Assembly: GCA_037127315.1 (NCBI GenBank)
Contig: JBBBDQ010001187.1
Coordinates: 461,001 to 525,000, forward strand
DNA: 64,000 bases
Direction of reading: 5' to 3'
Origin: Ascarosepion bandense
Taxonomy: Eukaryota; Mollusca; Cephalopoda; Sepiida; Sepiidae
Shown here: piece after piece, positions 55,073 to 64,000 of the stretch
Numbering within the stretch: position 1 is the stretch's first letter
Layout: each line of letters starts with the position of its first letter
The notes under the pieces: generated by a model
Told to the model about the DNA's origin: nothing
What the model saw: only the letters and a program-made list of their open reading frames with translations
Databases searched by the model: none
Program-made: the position numbers and the translations under genes

Positions 55073-55789
55073 TGTATCGTGGAGGAATGACGATACACAG
55101 ATATATATAAGTAATACGTTTATTCTCAGTAGATACAGTCGTACACGTCCGTGTAGAGTGGCAACAACTAGTGAACTAAGTAGACAACAACCGTGCTAGC
55201 CGTCAGCCGCCGATTCCACTGTCGCTACTCGATATTAGTCCTTTATAAATAGTGAGCCGTATGTCACCTGTTCGAGTTACGTCACAACATCTCCCCTAAT
55301 GTCCTTCATTGTATATATAGTTTTTCCGAAACGCCAATCTGTAGGTAGTTAGGTTTGAACTATGACTCTTGAGTTATCAATCCGTAGAGAGTTTTGATTC
55401 CTTGACGTATTTTGTCGATAATTTATTGGTAATTCGATGCGAGTTTGGCTCTCGAATATTTTGTCTTCAAATCTGTTATTAATTTGTATTAATTCCAGAC
55501 GGATCTTTCGTCGCTGGATCCGTTTGTGCTATATAGTGCGTTTAGGTCGAATCTCTCGTCACCAGATCTGTTGTATCGTGGGAAAAAAGACAATACACAG
55601 ATATAAATGAGTAATACGTATATTCTCGGTAGATACAATAGTACATGTCCCTGTAGGGTCGCAACAATTAGTGAGCTGCGTAGACAACGCCCGTGCTGGC
55701 CGTCAGCTGCCGACTCCATCATCGCTACTTGATAATAGTCATTTATATATTATAAGCCGTATGTCACGTGTTCGAGCTACGTCACAACA
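55073..55789 (-). mobile_element. miniature LTR retrotransposon (TRIM-like), 717 bp
   Basis: Two LTRs (55,073-55,289 and 55,572-55,789) of about 217 bases flank a 282-base interior. On the minus strand each LTR runs from TGTTGTGACG to ATACA. Each contains a TATA-like TTTATAAAGG and an AATAAA-like signal. The interior after the right-hand (5') LTR contains TGGTGACGAGAGATTCGACC, a tRNA-complementary primer site resembling Ser-tRNA. It ends with TTAGGGGAGA, a polypurine tract, before the left-hand (3') LTR. Flanks AAACT and GAACT are a probable target duplication with one change. No protein is encoded. Ser-type primer sites are used by mag elements, so a mag relative may be the driver. Confidence 0.85.
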
Positions 55790-56031
55790 GAACTCTTTCC
55801 GATTTTAAATAACCTGCAAACAGTTAATGAGCTATAAAAGAAATCAATCCATACATTTTCAATTGCGTTGAGCTCGGAAAGTTTGATAGGCATGGTAATT
55901 TTTCTATTCTGTGCTTAATATATTTCTAGACTTATTTAGATTAATGTTTTGTATATTCGCGTTGCTTACGCACTATCAATGTTTCTGATTTTAATTTTCA
56001 TCATACACTTTTCCAACATTTTATAATCTAT

Positions 56032-56284
56032 CAGTTAGTTAATTGCCATATGTGGTATAAGCTTGGGCGATCATGTCTCGAAAGAGACATGACAGCATGG
56101 ACAATATTTTCCCGCATTAGGATCCCGTTTATCCTGTTGTAGACTGATTGACAATCAAGTCTATATAACCGAATCTGGTAAAAAGTTGTTCCTGAACATT
56201 AGGTTTATATGTCCCAAAAATTCAGTTGTTCTTGTCTTTAAGGAGACATGGCCCAGTGGGTATCGACTTTGGTTAGTTCCAATG
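56032..56284. mobile_element. SINE family 1 fragments
   Basis: A minus-strand body (56,032-56,185) contains the GTCTCGAAAGAGACATGA hairpin. A plus-strand head-like block (GGCCCAGTGGGTATCGAC, 56,251-56,268) follows. Both are diverged. Confidence 0.55.
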
Positions 56285-56535
56285 AGTTGACCTAAAGAGT
56301 TGTGAATTCAATACAGTACGCTACAGCAGTGGTGAACAAGTAACTTCGAAGGTTAGAGGGAGATAATTCATGACTACCAAAAGATGCTTTACGCAATGAA
56401 TGAGAATTATATACCCTAGATGTTGTAATAAAGGGTTTAGTTTGAAATTCCTAGTACCTGAAAAAGGCCGGAGCGTTCAACTGTCGAAATGTCGTACAAA
56501 TTGCAACAATAGTCTGAATAATGTAAATAATGTAG
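56285..56535 (+). mobile_element. hammerhead-like repeat, fold family 7, copy 2
   Basis: It is homologous to 36,660-36,930 through the blocks GCTACAGCAGTGGTGAAC, GAGATAATTCATGAC and AAATTCCTAGTACCTGAA. The motif is stem I GTAC (56,454), CTGAAAA in place of CTGAAGA, a GGCC-led stem II, GAAA (56,486), triplet GTC and return strand GTAC. Stem III would be minimal. Confidence 0.5.
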
Positions 56536-56554
56536 AAACAAATCTGTTCTGATA

Positions 56555-56690
56555 TTCAGCCCATAGCTAGAAGGAGAATATGGATTAACAACTTTTTCAA
56601 GAGTACTTGTGGGTAAATGAACGAAAGGAATTTGATAGGAGTTTGAACTCATTTCGAACCGATATCCATTACACCAGAACGCACATCTAA
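56555..56690 (-). mobile_element. SINE family 1 fragment with tRNA-like head
   Basis: The plus strand shows ATGGATTAACAACTTTTTCA, then GGAGTTTGAACTC and CCGATATCCATTACACC, the reverse complement of a family 1 head and proximal body. Confidence 0.6.
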
Positions 56691-57634
56691 ATTTTAAGAC
56701 AGTCATCTTTTTATCACTATCCGCATAAGTCATATCTCCTTTTTCTATTTGCATAGAAACAATCCTAAATCATGATATTTACTCTTCCATGTTTTTAAGA
56801 GGCTGTTCTTTGAACTGTAAATCTTATCTTTACTCTTCAAAGAGTTTCTTGCCTTTATACCTCAAATGTTTTAAAACATGTCCATCTTAACAATGTATAT
56901 CCGAAAAGAATCACAGATTATAGTTTCGTTTTGAAAAATAATGTTAGCCTTTCTTGTTTTTTTTGTTTTTTGTTTTTCATCTTCTCACCAATATCATGTC
57001 TTCTCAATGATTTATATTTCCCTGATATTTCCTGTAGGATTTCTTTAAATACGAATTAATTTTATTCTAAATCCTAAATTAAAACCACACATCTCTGATA
57101 GTTTTCTAGATAAAAGAACGATTTGCAGAATATTTAAAAGTAGAATATTTTCCAACATAACATTCAACAGCAAAAATTCACATAAAATCACTACGAGCTA
57201 ATACTCAACACAAGGCCATGACGTGAACATCTCTCTCTTTTTGTCTTTCTATATGTATATATCTATGTGTGCGTGTGTGTTTGCATGTACTAAAGATTAA
57301 TAAAATATATCTCTAAAAAGACTATATGAAGAAAGACAAAAAACCTTTTATTTACCAACAAATGTTTTCTGATGGACTTTGCCAATCTAAGAGTTTTAAT
57401 CAGGTCAGCCAGGCAAGGCGATAAAGTCATTAAGATGATGTAAGCGGTTACTGTGCGCGGAAGTTATTGACAAAACTTTATTGAGTAAAAAAACAATAAA
57501 CGAGTAGAACTTAGGAGGCAGACAATACAAAATAGGAGCTTGTTCTTAAGCAGACAGTATATGTCTATTGTCGTTGCATTTAGATTTTACTTTTATAGAT
57601 AGAAGACAAGCAAGAAACCGGAATATTTTTCTTT
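56691..57634. other. unassigned stretch
   Basis: No gene recognised. Confidence 0.5.
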
Positions 57635-58190
57635 GTTTTTAATCGTTTCATCCCAAGCAAGGTGGTACCGCCACTGATGCGCGGGGGTTATATAAGTGTA
57701 AAAGTTTAGATAGGAGAACAGTAAAGAGAAAAACGAAATAGTTACAGTGGGTGTCAGAGAAATGGCAAGAGAAGAATAGGAACACAAGTGTGAAGACAGT
57801 TGGAAAGTAGAGAGAAAGGAAAGGAACGCGATAGACTGGGTGACGTTGAAAGAACTGGAGTCAAGTGGATAAGAGATGGGTATTGACATTGCATTTAAAA
57901 TTCCTGGAGGCTGTAGCCGTCAGTAAAGTAAGTATATGGAAGGAAGTTCCAAAGGGGGAAAGCGAGAAAAAAGCTGATGGAGTAGAATTGTCGGCTGCAT
58001 TTAGTTGATCTAACTGTAAATGGGTGGGACCTTGTTACCAATCTGGTTGCACGATTAAAGACAAGGACACCAGTGACTAAAGTTCCTCGGTGCAGAAGCC
58101 ATGAAGATATTTGTAGAATAGACAGAGGGAAGCCACATCCCGCCGGTGAGAAAGTGGCTGGAGTTGAATCGCCAAGTCAGAACCTACATA
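57635..58190 (-). mobile_element. CR1/jockey-like LINE 3' fragment (family A)
   Basis: The plus strand starts with the tail ATCGTTTCATCCCAAGCAAG and GCCACTGATGCGCGGG. It proceeds through the complement of the WNSLP-type block (GGAAGTTCCAAAGGGGGAAA) and the TRLA..SHPF block (GGGTGGGACCTTGTTACC). It ends near AGAACCTACATAATG. Frames are broken. Confidence 0.75.
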
Positions 58191-58764
58191 ATGTGTGTGT
58201 GTATTTGTGTGTATGTGTGTGTGCGAGAGCGCGTGCGTATAGGTGTATAGAAATTATCTACGATTTTCTCTGTAACAGAAGAAAGCTAGGGTGTGCACAC
58301 AATAGGCAATATTATCCATATAAATGTTGATCCATATGCAAGCTATGAAAGGGAGTGCCAAAGTGCGTTTAGTCCATGATTAAACCTAAAACAATGACAA
58401 TCTGGGAGTACTGTAAGCATGACACGAACGTTAAACACTCGTATGTCTGCCTATCATTCTGCCTATCTTTCTATCTATTTGAGTGTATAATATTCGGTAA
58501 GTTTCTGGAATATTAGAGACACTAAACTCTATCGTTTAATGCAAATTGAAAATGATCGTTTATTGCATGATTAGATTAATGATGGATCACAAATTTGCGA
58601 TAAGAAATATTTGGGAAAAGCGTAAAAGAAAAGATCAATATTGTACTTAAAACAAACTCCAAATGCAATTCTTAATGAAATGATAACAATAAAATTATTT
58701 TATTCGAAACTAATTCACCAATATTTGCTGTCCCAAGTTGAATGTTATCCTGACGTACATTATC

Positions 58765-58765
<1 letters not shown>
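58191..58765. other. unassigned stretch
   Basis: TG-rich low complexity at 58,190-58,235; otherwise nothing recognised. Confidence 0.5.

Positions 58766-58769
<4 letters not shown>

Positions 58770-58826
<57 letters not shown>
58770..58826. repeat. (AT)n microsatellite
   Basis: A pure TA tract of about 57 bases. Confidence 0.97.
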
Positions 58827-58828
<2 letters not shown>

Positions 58829-58927
58829 AATATAGAAAAAGCACGGAACGCGCCATACAAAACGATTTCAAATTTCTCATACATTTTTTCTCAATAATGT
58901 CTCTGATATATAAAAGATTATATATGA

Positions 58928-59465
58928 CTAGCAGTATAGCCTGGCGTTGCTCGGGTGTAATGAAAGCTTTAAAACTAATTCATGGTCCTGGTGCTCAGAA
59001 TCAGCCTAAAAAATATTTCTGTGAAGTTATGTGAGAATCGGATAAAAATTGTGGATTTGTATAAAGGACACACAGACAGATAAACAAACACACAAATATA
59101 TTGCCTGATATATATATATATTATCGATTTTATGCACTATTTATGGACTAAGAACTGCAACCTTTAAACTTCTGACTATCGTTTCTGAAGTCTTTGTCTA
59201 TGAGTATATCAAATTTGATTAAAATCGGACCACTCCTTCTATAACCTGATTTTTTTCGATTATCGATTTTCGATATTTATCGGGGGTACCGCGACACAAA
59301 ACCTAGCTAAGAACACTCGCAGACACTTATATTACAAATGTGTAATATTTCAAGAAAATCGGGTCAGCTGTTTCGGAGTCTATAGGTAACGGACACACAC
59401 ACACACACTCACACACACATACACACACACACACACAAAGTTCCATTTATAAATAAGTTATTAGA
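58928..59465 (-). mobile_element. Helitron-like element, rearranged copy
   Basis: The left end is the CTAG terminus in minus orientation (plus strand CTAGCAGTATAGCCTGG, hairpin GCCTGGCGTTGCTCGGGT). The GTAATGAAAGCTTTAAAACT terminal block follows. The internal segment (59,125-59,460) matches 4020-4330 of the first element but is inverted relative to this end. It contains a CA-rich patch near 59,395-59,435. An inversion or a mosaic of two copies is implied. Confidence 0.6.
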
Positions 59466-59520
59466 TTAGATCGATTAGATTATCTCATATCTGTCTATCA
59501 ATCTATAGAAAATTTTATTA

Positions 59521-59527
59521 TTATCAC

Positions 59528-59558
<31 letters not shown>

Positions 59559-59560
59559 GC
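59521..59560. repeat. (TTA)n microsatellite
   Basis: A TTA/ATT trinucleotide array just before a hammerhead palindrome. Confidence 0.95.
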
Positions 59561-59573
59561 ATACTACAACGTG

Positions 59574-59665
59574 ATTGCTATAAAGTTACGGTGAAAAACA
59601 CTATCATCAGGCAATAAAACTGCTTGATAATGGTGTTTTAGCACCGAAAATTTATAGCTATCATG
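59574..59665. mobile_element. small palindrome with paired hammerhead-like motifs (fold family 4)
   Basis: The minus-strand motif (59,574-59,615) has stem I ATTGC/GCAAT, core CTGATGA, stem II ending CACC, and GTAA in place of GAAA. The plus-strand motif (59,618-59,665) has a CTTGATAA core, stem II GGTG/CACC and intact GAAA. Each copy has lost a different core element, so both are probably inactive. Together they point to an intact ancestor. Confidence 0.6.
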
Positions 59666-59771
59666 GCTATTACCATATTAAAAATAACTATATATTTCTA
59701 GTCTACTTTTGTATTGAGCACGTTTTACAGAAATATCTAAGTGTTCAATATACTTCCATAAGTAAAAATAA

Positions 59772-59775
<4 letters not shown>

Positions 59776-59822
<47 letters not shown>
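59776..59822. repeat. (AT)n microsatellite
   Basis: A pure TA tract adjoining a hammerhead palindrome. Confidence 0.97.
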
Positions 59823-59826
<4 letters not shown>

Positions 59827-59966
59827 GAGTTGTTTCGCTACTTTGGTTTCCACCACGAGTGGTTTCTTCAGGCGAATTTTAAAAACATTATTATAAGAGT
59901 TATTAAAATTCGCCTTAAAAAACCACTCGTGGTGGAAACCAATGTAGGGAAGTAACTCGTTTATAA
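59823..59966. mobile_element. 144-bp palindrome with paired hammerhead motifs (fold family 5)
   Basis: The arms pair from AAACGAGTTGTTTCGCTAC to its near-complement at 59,947-59,966. The loop is AT-rich, near 59,880-59,910. The right-arm motif (plus strand) reads CCTTAAAAAACCACTCGTGG, with the CTGAAGA core lost. The left-arm motif is intact and is listed separately. Confidence 0.85.
59834..59876 (-). ncRNA. hammerhead ribozyme motif, fold family 5
   Basis: Minus strand: stem I TTCGC, core CTGAAGA (plus 59,865-59,871), stem II ACCAC/GTGGT, core GAAA (plus 59,847-59,850), a one-pair stem III with a four-base loop (CCAAAG), triplet GTA, stem I return GCGAA with perfect pairing. A tiny stem III is typical of retroelement hammerheads. 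Confidence 0.75.
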
Positions 59967-60071
59967 ATGAAAAAATATTCAAAAGTTCTCTAATATAATT
60001 GTATAGAACACTTTTCAATAAAAATATGTACTGGTCTAACCTTATTAGGATAAAAAACTAAGTATTAAACA

Positions 60072-60072
<1 letters not shown>

Positions 60073-60122
<50 letters not shown>
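60073..60122. repeat. (AT)n-(TG)n microsatellite
   Basis: Short TA tract followed by TG tract. Confidence 0.97.
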
Positions 60123-60128
<6 letters not shown>

Positions 60129-60654
60129 GAAAAGAACATAGGGAGAGAAATGAGAGAGATGTATACTTGCTGATAGTAATTGACGGAACCATTTCAACGA
60201 AATTAAATCTTTGGTTTGAGGCGGTTAATTCGTATGTTTTTATTAGGCAGTACGAATATATCATGAAAATATATTATTATATCATAATAGATAGGGAATC
60301 GTGTTCAACTTACAAAAATCAGTTTATTTAAAGAGGAGACATAAAAGAAAATCATTGGATACATGTTTGCCTTATAAAAAATGTCTGTGAGATTGACCGA
60401 GTCCTCGAGACGACTTAAAAAAGTGACTGAATTCCCAGATCAGATATTCTCCCTTGAAGAAACCTTAGTATTTAGAGGCTCTGAACGATCTTCTTCTTTT
60501 TTTTTTTTTTTTTTTTTGAGGACAGCACGGAACGAATTAATCTCTGTCAACACAAGAGGCCCTGCACTTTGAGGACATCAACTCGAGAAGATGAATGCAT
60601 GTAACTAGGTTGTCAGTGCTACAGCAGGCAAGGGGAGGGGAAATATCGTAGATA

Positions 60655-61555
60655 TACAAGCTGCTGTCTGTCAATCATCACAGGCAACCACTCTTGCCTC
60701 CCGTAAACATGGACCAAGCGAGTCTTTCTGAAAGCAATACACTGCGCCTCCTCGGCCTTATCCTCTCTTCCGATCTCAAGTGGAACCATTACATTGAGTC
60801 AATAGCTAAATGCACTGTTAGGAAGCTTGAGTCACTCTGTCTGGCCAGGATGTTTTTTTCTGCCTGAATCCATCCTGCATATATACAAATCAACCATTCG
60901 TCCGTTCATGGAGTACTGCTGTCATATATGATCAGGCGCCGCTGCTATACATCTCAGTGTTCTTGACAGGCTCCAAATGTGATAGGCTCCGACTTGGCGG
61001 CTCGACTCCAGCCACTGTCCCACCGATGGGATGTGGCTTCTCTCTCTTGTTCTATAAATACTTTCATGGCTTCTGATCCAACGAACTTAAGTCACTAGTC
61101 CCTCTGCAACAGGTGTTTATTCGTGCAACCAGACTGGCAACTCGGTCTCATCCATTCACAGTTATATCAACCAAATGCAGACGACAATTCTACTCCTGCA
61201 GCTTCTTTTCTCGCACTTCAAGCCTGTGGAACTCGCTTCCATATTCTTGCTTTCTTGCCGGCTACAACCTCCAGGAATTTAAATGCAATGTCAATACTCA
61301 TCTCTTAACTACTTGACTCTAGTTCTTTTTTCATCACCCTGTATATTCTTTCCTTTCTCTCCACCTTTGCAACTGTCATCACACCTGGTTTCCCATCCTT
61401 CTCTTGCTCCTTTCTAACTGGTTCGTCTTTCTCTTCCCTCTCTTCTATCTAATCTTTTTACTCTTATGTAGCCCCCTAACTTTTTACTCTTATGTAGCCC
61501 CCTGCACATCAGTGGCGTTACCACCTTGCTCGGGGTGATACGATTAAAAAAATTA
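60655..61555 (+). mobile_element. CR1/jockey-like LINE 3' fragment (family A), long copy
   Basis: It begins at the AGCTGCTGTCTGTCAATCATC block, then encodes the SNTLRLLGL and YKSTIRPFMEYCC regions. Later it has TRATRLATRSHPFTV and SRTSSLWNSLP in the 61,113-61,316 frame. At least two frame changes are present. The end motif CCCCTGCACATCAGTGGCG...CTCGGGGTGA and a short A-run lie at 61,499-61,552. A TTTTTACTCTTATGTAGCCC block is tandemly duplicated at about 61,457-61,502. Confidence 0.8.
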
Positions 61556-61728
61556 TTCGAAAGCGTATAGGTATAGAGAAAGGTGTCTTTCAGAAATTTA
61601 GCACAGTATTATGAGATAGGAAAGAGATTTTTCTAAGTAAAGAAACGAGTTCTGAAAGTCAGCCACTCTTTTAACAGATAAATAGGTGGCATAATTGAGA
61701 AACAAGTCACATCACAAAATACTTCTTC

Positions 61729-62282
61729 TTCTTCTTCATCTTCTATGTGCCCTGTCCTTTCAGGACGTAGTAGATCATGGCTTTCCACGTCTCCCTATCG
61801 CTGGTGGCTCTTAGCACGCTTTCTCCTGTTACATTAACCAACCCCGTTCTGTCATCCACTAGCTCAAGCCCATAAATCTAGAATACAAATGTATAGAAAC
61901 TAGCATGTCAACAAAATGAGGGATCATTTTATATATTGATTACATTATAGAAATGGTTCACCATTTCATACCTATATCATAATTCCTTATAAACACTTGG
62001 CACATATATTCCTCTTCTGTGTGCCTTGTCCTTTCAGGACGTAGGCAATCATGGCCTTCCACGTCTCCATATTTCTGGTGGCTCTGAGCACACTTTCTCC
62101 TGTAACACCACATAACGTCCGTTCTGTCATCCACCTACACAGGCACTTCAAATATGTTATCTGCTGTTTTCTTCTGTCTCTTTTTACCTCTATCTGGCCT
62201 GTTAGTATCAGGTTCTCCACGCCCTCCTTTCTCATTGCATGGCCCAGAAACTTCCGTTGTTTCTTTCTGATGCTGAAGTTTC
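61729..62282 (-). mobile_element. double RTE-like LINE tail with spacer (family B), copy 2
   Basis: A first 3' fragment (61,729-61,870) ends at CTAGCTCAAGCCC. The ~150-base spacer (with TGAGGGATCATTTTATA) and a second 3' fragment (62,010-62,282) follow. The breakpoints are those of the 20,211-20,770 composite. A minus-strand frame reads KKQRKFLGHAMRKEG and NLILTGQIEVKRDRR. Confidence 0.75.
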
Positions 62283-63085
62283 TGGAAGAGCTATTGCTAA
62301 CCAAACAACTAAGTATTTTAGACGCATGATGAATAAAGTAGTTCTTGGGAATTTAACAGTCACATCAAAAGTAAACGCAGAAACAAAAGTAGGGCAGCAT
62401 AAATAGACTTTCTTGATGAGTTTGAACGAAGGGAAAGCAGGCACAAAAGGAAAGTCAAGAGCATGCAGAATCAGGTTATTGTGGAGAGCCATGTTTTCTA
62501 CTTTTTAAATGACAAAGAATATAAAAGAATAATATTGCCTGCAATAACGAACAAGTTTTTACCCGCTACTTGACTGAATTGTTTTTAATTCCTTTGTAAC
62601 AAAGAATTATACGATATTCCTAGTTATCTTAAGTTCAGAGAAAAATATAGTAAAATATTATTTTTTACAGACTAGTATCGACACTGGTGTTTATTAAGCA
62701 ACTGTGTCAAAAGTTTCCATTATCACAACCAATTGCATATATCATACTATTTTATATTCTAGCGTTAAAATGAGGGAAGTGAATATAGCATTAATTTCTA
62801 TTGATATTGTCGATAATTTTAGGATGGGTTATTATCCTAAGAATTGTTCGAACTATCACACTCATTCTATTTTTCTTGCAGTAAAAGGTCTTATATTGTA
62901 CTGGCATGGATGGCAATCAAATAATAGATACTGAACACTATTCAAAAGTAAATTCTTCCATTGATATTCTTAACCTTCCTATTTAGAATTGTGCCATGCC
63001 TAATTCTTCTTGGGTCTAAGCCACCATTGTTGCTTTTGTATCCTCTCAGACATATCAGGTGAAATCAAAATCTCTTCCATGGTTT
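62283..63085. other. unassigned stretch
   Basis: No gene recognised. Confidence 0.5.
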
Positions 63086-63087
63086 TT

Positions 63088-64000
63088 TTTTTTTTTTAAT
63101 TATTTCACCCCGAGCAAGGCAGAAACGCCACTGATGTGCAGGGGGTTACATAAATGTAGAAAGATTAATTAGAAAAGAGTGAGGAGTACAAGCTAGTTAT
63201 AAAGAAACAATAGAAAGCTGAGAAAGCAGGTGCAATGACAGATACATGGGCGGAGAGAACGTGAAGATTATACAGGGGAGGGGAGAGAGCTAGAGTCCAG
63301 TGGTTAGTAGGTGAGTATTAACTTTGCTTTTAAATTTCTGGAGGTCGTAGCCGTCAGGAAAGCAAGAATACGGGAGTGAGTTCCACAGGCGGGAAGTGCG
63401 AGAGAGGAAGCTGCAGGAGTAGAATTGTCGTCTGCGTTTGGCTAACCTGACTGTGAATGGGTGGGACCCAGTTGCCAGTCTGGTTGCACGGGTAAACACC
63501 TGTTGAGGAGGCATCAGTGACTTAAGCTCATCCGAGCAAAAGCCATGAAAGTATTTATAGAAGAGACAGAGGGAGGCCACATTTCGACGATGTGAAAGTG
63601 GCTGCAGACGAGTCGCCAGATCAGTACCTATCACATTACAGACTCTCCTTTAGAGCTTGTCAAGAACACTGAGGAGAACGGCAGGGGCACCTGACCATAA
63701 ATGGCAGCAGTACTCCATGCACGGACGGATGGTTGACTTGTATATATGCAGGATGGATTCAGGTGGAAAAAACATCCTGGATCGACATAGTGACCCAATC
63801 TTCTTAGCAGTAGATTTTGCTATGGATTCAATATAGTGCTTCCATTTGAGGTCTGAGGACAGGGTAAGTCCGAGGAGACGTAGTGTATTACTCTCCGGGA
63901 GAATCATCTGGTCCATGCTTATGGGAGGCAGAAGAGGTTGCCTGTAATGGTTGACAGACAACAGCTTGGTCTTAGAGGAATTGAAGTTGACAAGCCACTT
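63088..64000 (-). mobile_element. CR1/jockey-like LINE 3' part (family A), best copy, runs off the window
   Basis: The minus strand holds one long frame from the window edge to 63,290, interrupted by a single nonsense codon at about 63,650 (TAA where the other copies suggest CAA). It reads LRLLGLTLSSDLKW, FFPPESILHIYKSTIRPCME, YCCHLWSGAPA, then SHRRNVASLC, FHGFCSDELKSL, TRATRLATGSHPF and TSRLWNSLPYSCFPDGYDL. This is the region after the RT catalytic core in CR1/jockey-type LINEs. The 3' end is the CACCCCGAGCAAGGC motif plus poly-T on the plus strand at 63,083-63,120. Confidence 0.85.

Noticed and set aside
55489..55722. Minus-strand 77-codon frame as a possible gene
   Set aside because: It spans an LTR and the interior of the miniature LTR element and has no gag-like features.
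58738..59034. Open frames made of alternating Ile and Tyr or His and Thr (also at 3026-3432, 7093-7290, 16,700-17,047 and 58,641-58,884)
   Set aside because: They are translated (TA)n and (TG)n microsatellites with no protein-like flanks.

Overview
The window looks like non-coding, repeat-dense DNA from a mollusc, most probably a cephalopod close to Octopus. The evidence is indirect: very long (TA)n, (TG)n and (GA)n microsatellites, tRNA-headed SINEs, Penelope-like elements (PLEs), mag-type Gypsy remnants and two abundant truncated LINE families, all in an AT-rich background. I found no host protein-coding gene, rRNA or functional tRNA gene that I could defend. Most long open frames are translated microsatellites or transposon debris.

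Layout. 1-11 kb holds a SINE composite, a small palindrome joined to a tRNA-like SINE, a Helitron-like element, a second SINE composite and a decayed PLE that contains a nested RTE-like LINE. 11,200-16,060 is a complete LTR retrotransposon: two ~750-bp LTRs, a CTTTC target duplication, a His-tRNA-like primer site and a purine tract. Its interior has no gag or pol and is a purine-rich satellite. 16.4-18.5 kb holds two large fold-back elements. 20-31 kb is a nest of LINE fragments around a well-preserved PLE gene (22,007-23,821), with several fold-backs carrying hammerhead-like motifs. 32-47 kb mixes LINE and SINE fragments, a 210-bp tandem repeat, a gag-like relic, an internally deleted mariner and a 21-bp minisatellite. 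47-64 kb has a hammerhead fold-back, two local tandem duplications, a broken mag-type Gypsy, a 717-bp miniature LTR element, a third Helitron-like fragment, two more hammerhead palindromes and several LINE copies.

The recurring theme is self-cleaving RNA. A SINE-like family (four copies) has a tRNA-like Pol III promoter and a hammerhead motif at its 3' end. Its four copies together imply near-perfect stems I and II, and three copies abut (TA)n. Several unrelated inverted-repeat elements carry further hammerhead-type cores (CTGANGA, stem II, GAAA, NUH, matching stem I) at the arm/loop junction, often beside (TA)n. Hammerheads are known in PLEs and in the schistosome Sm-alpha SINE, so the mechanism has precedent. 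The number of distinct families here, their inverted pairing and their link to (TA)n are the most interesting features.

Relative ages can be read from nesting. RTE-like LINEs (3' tails of GAA repeats) sit inside a decayed PLE, and are themselves interrupted by CR1/jockey-like LINEs with A-tails and by a Tc1-type MITE. All calls come from reading the sequence by eye; no database search was possible.
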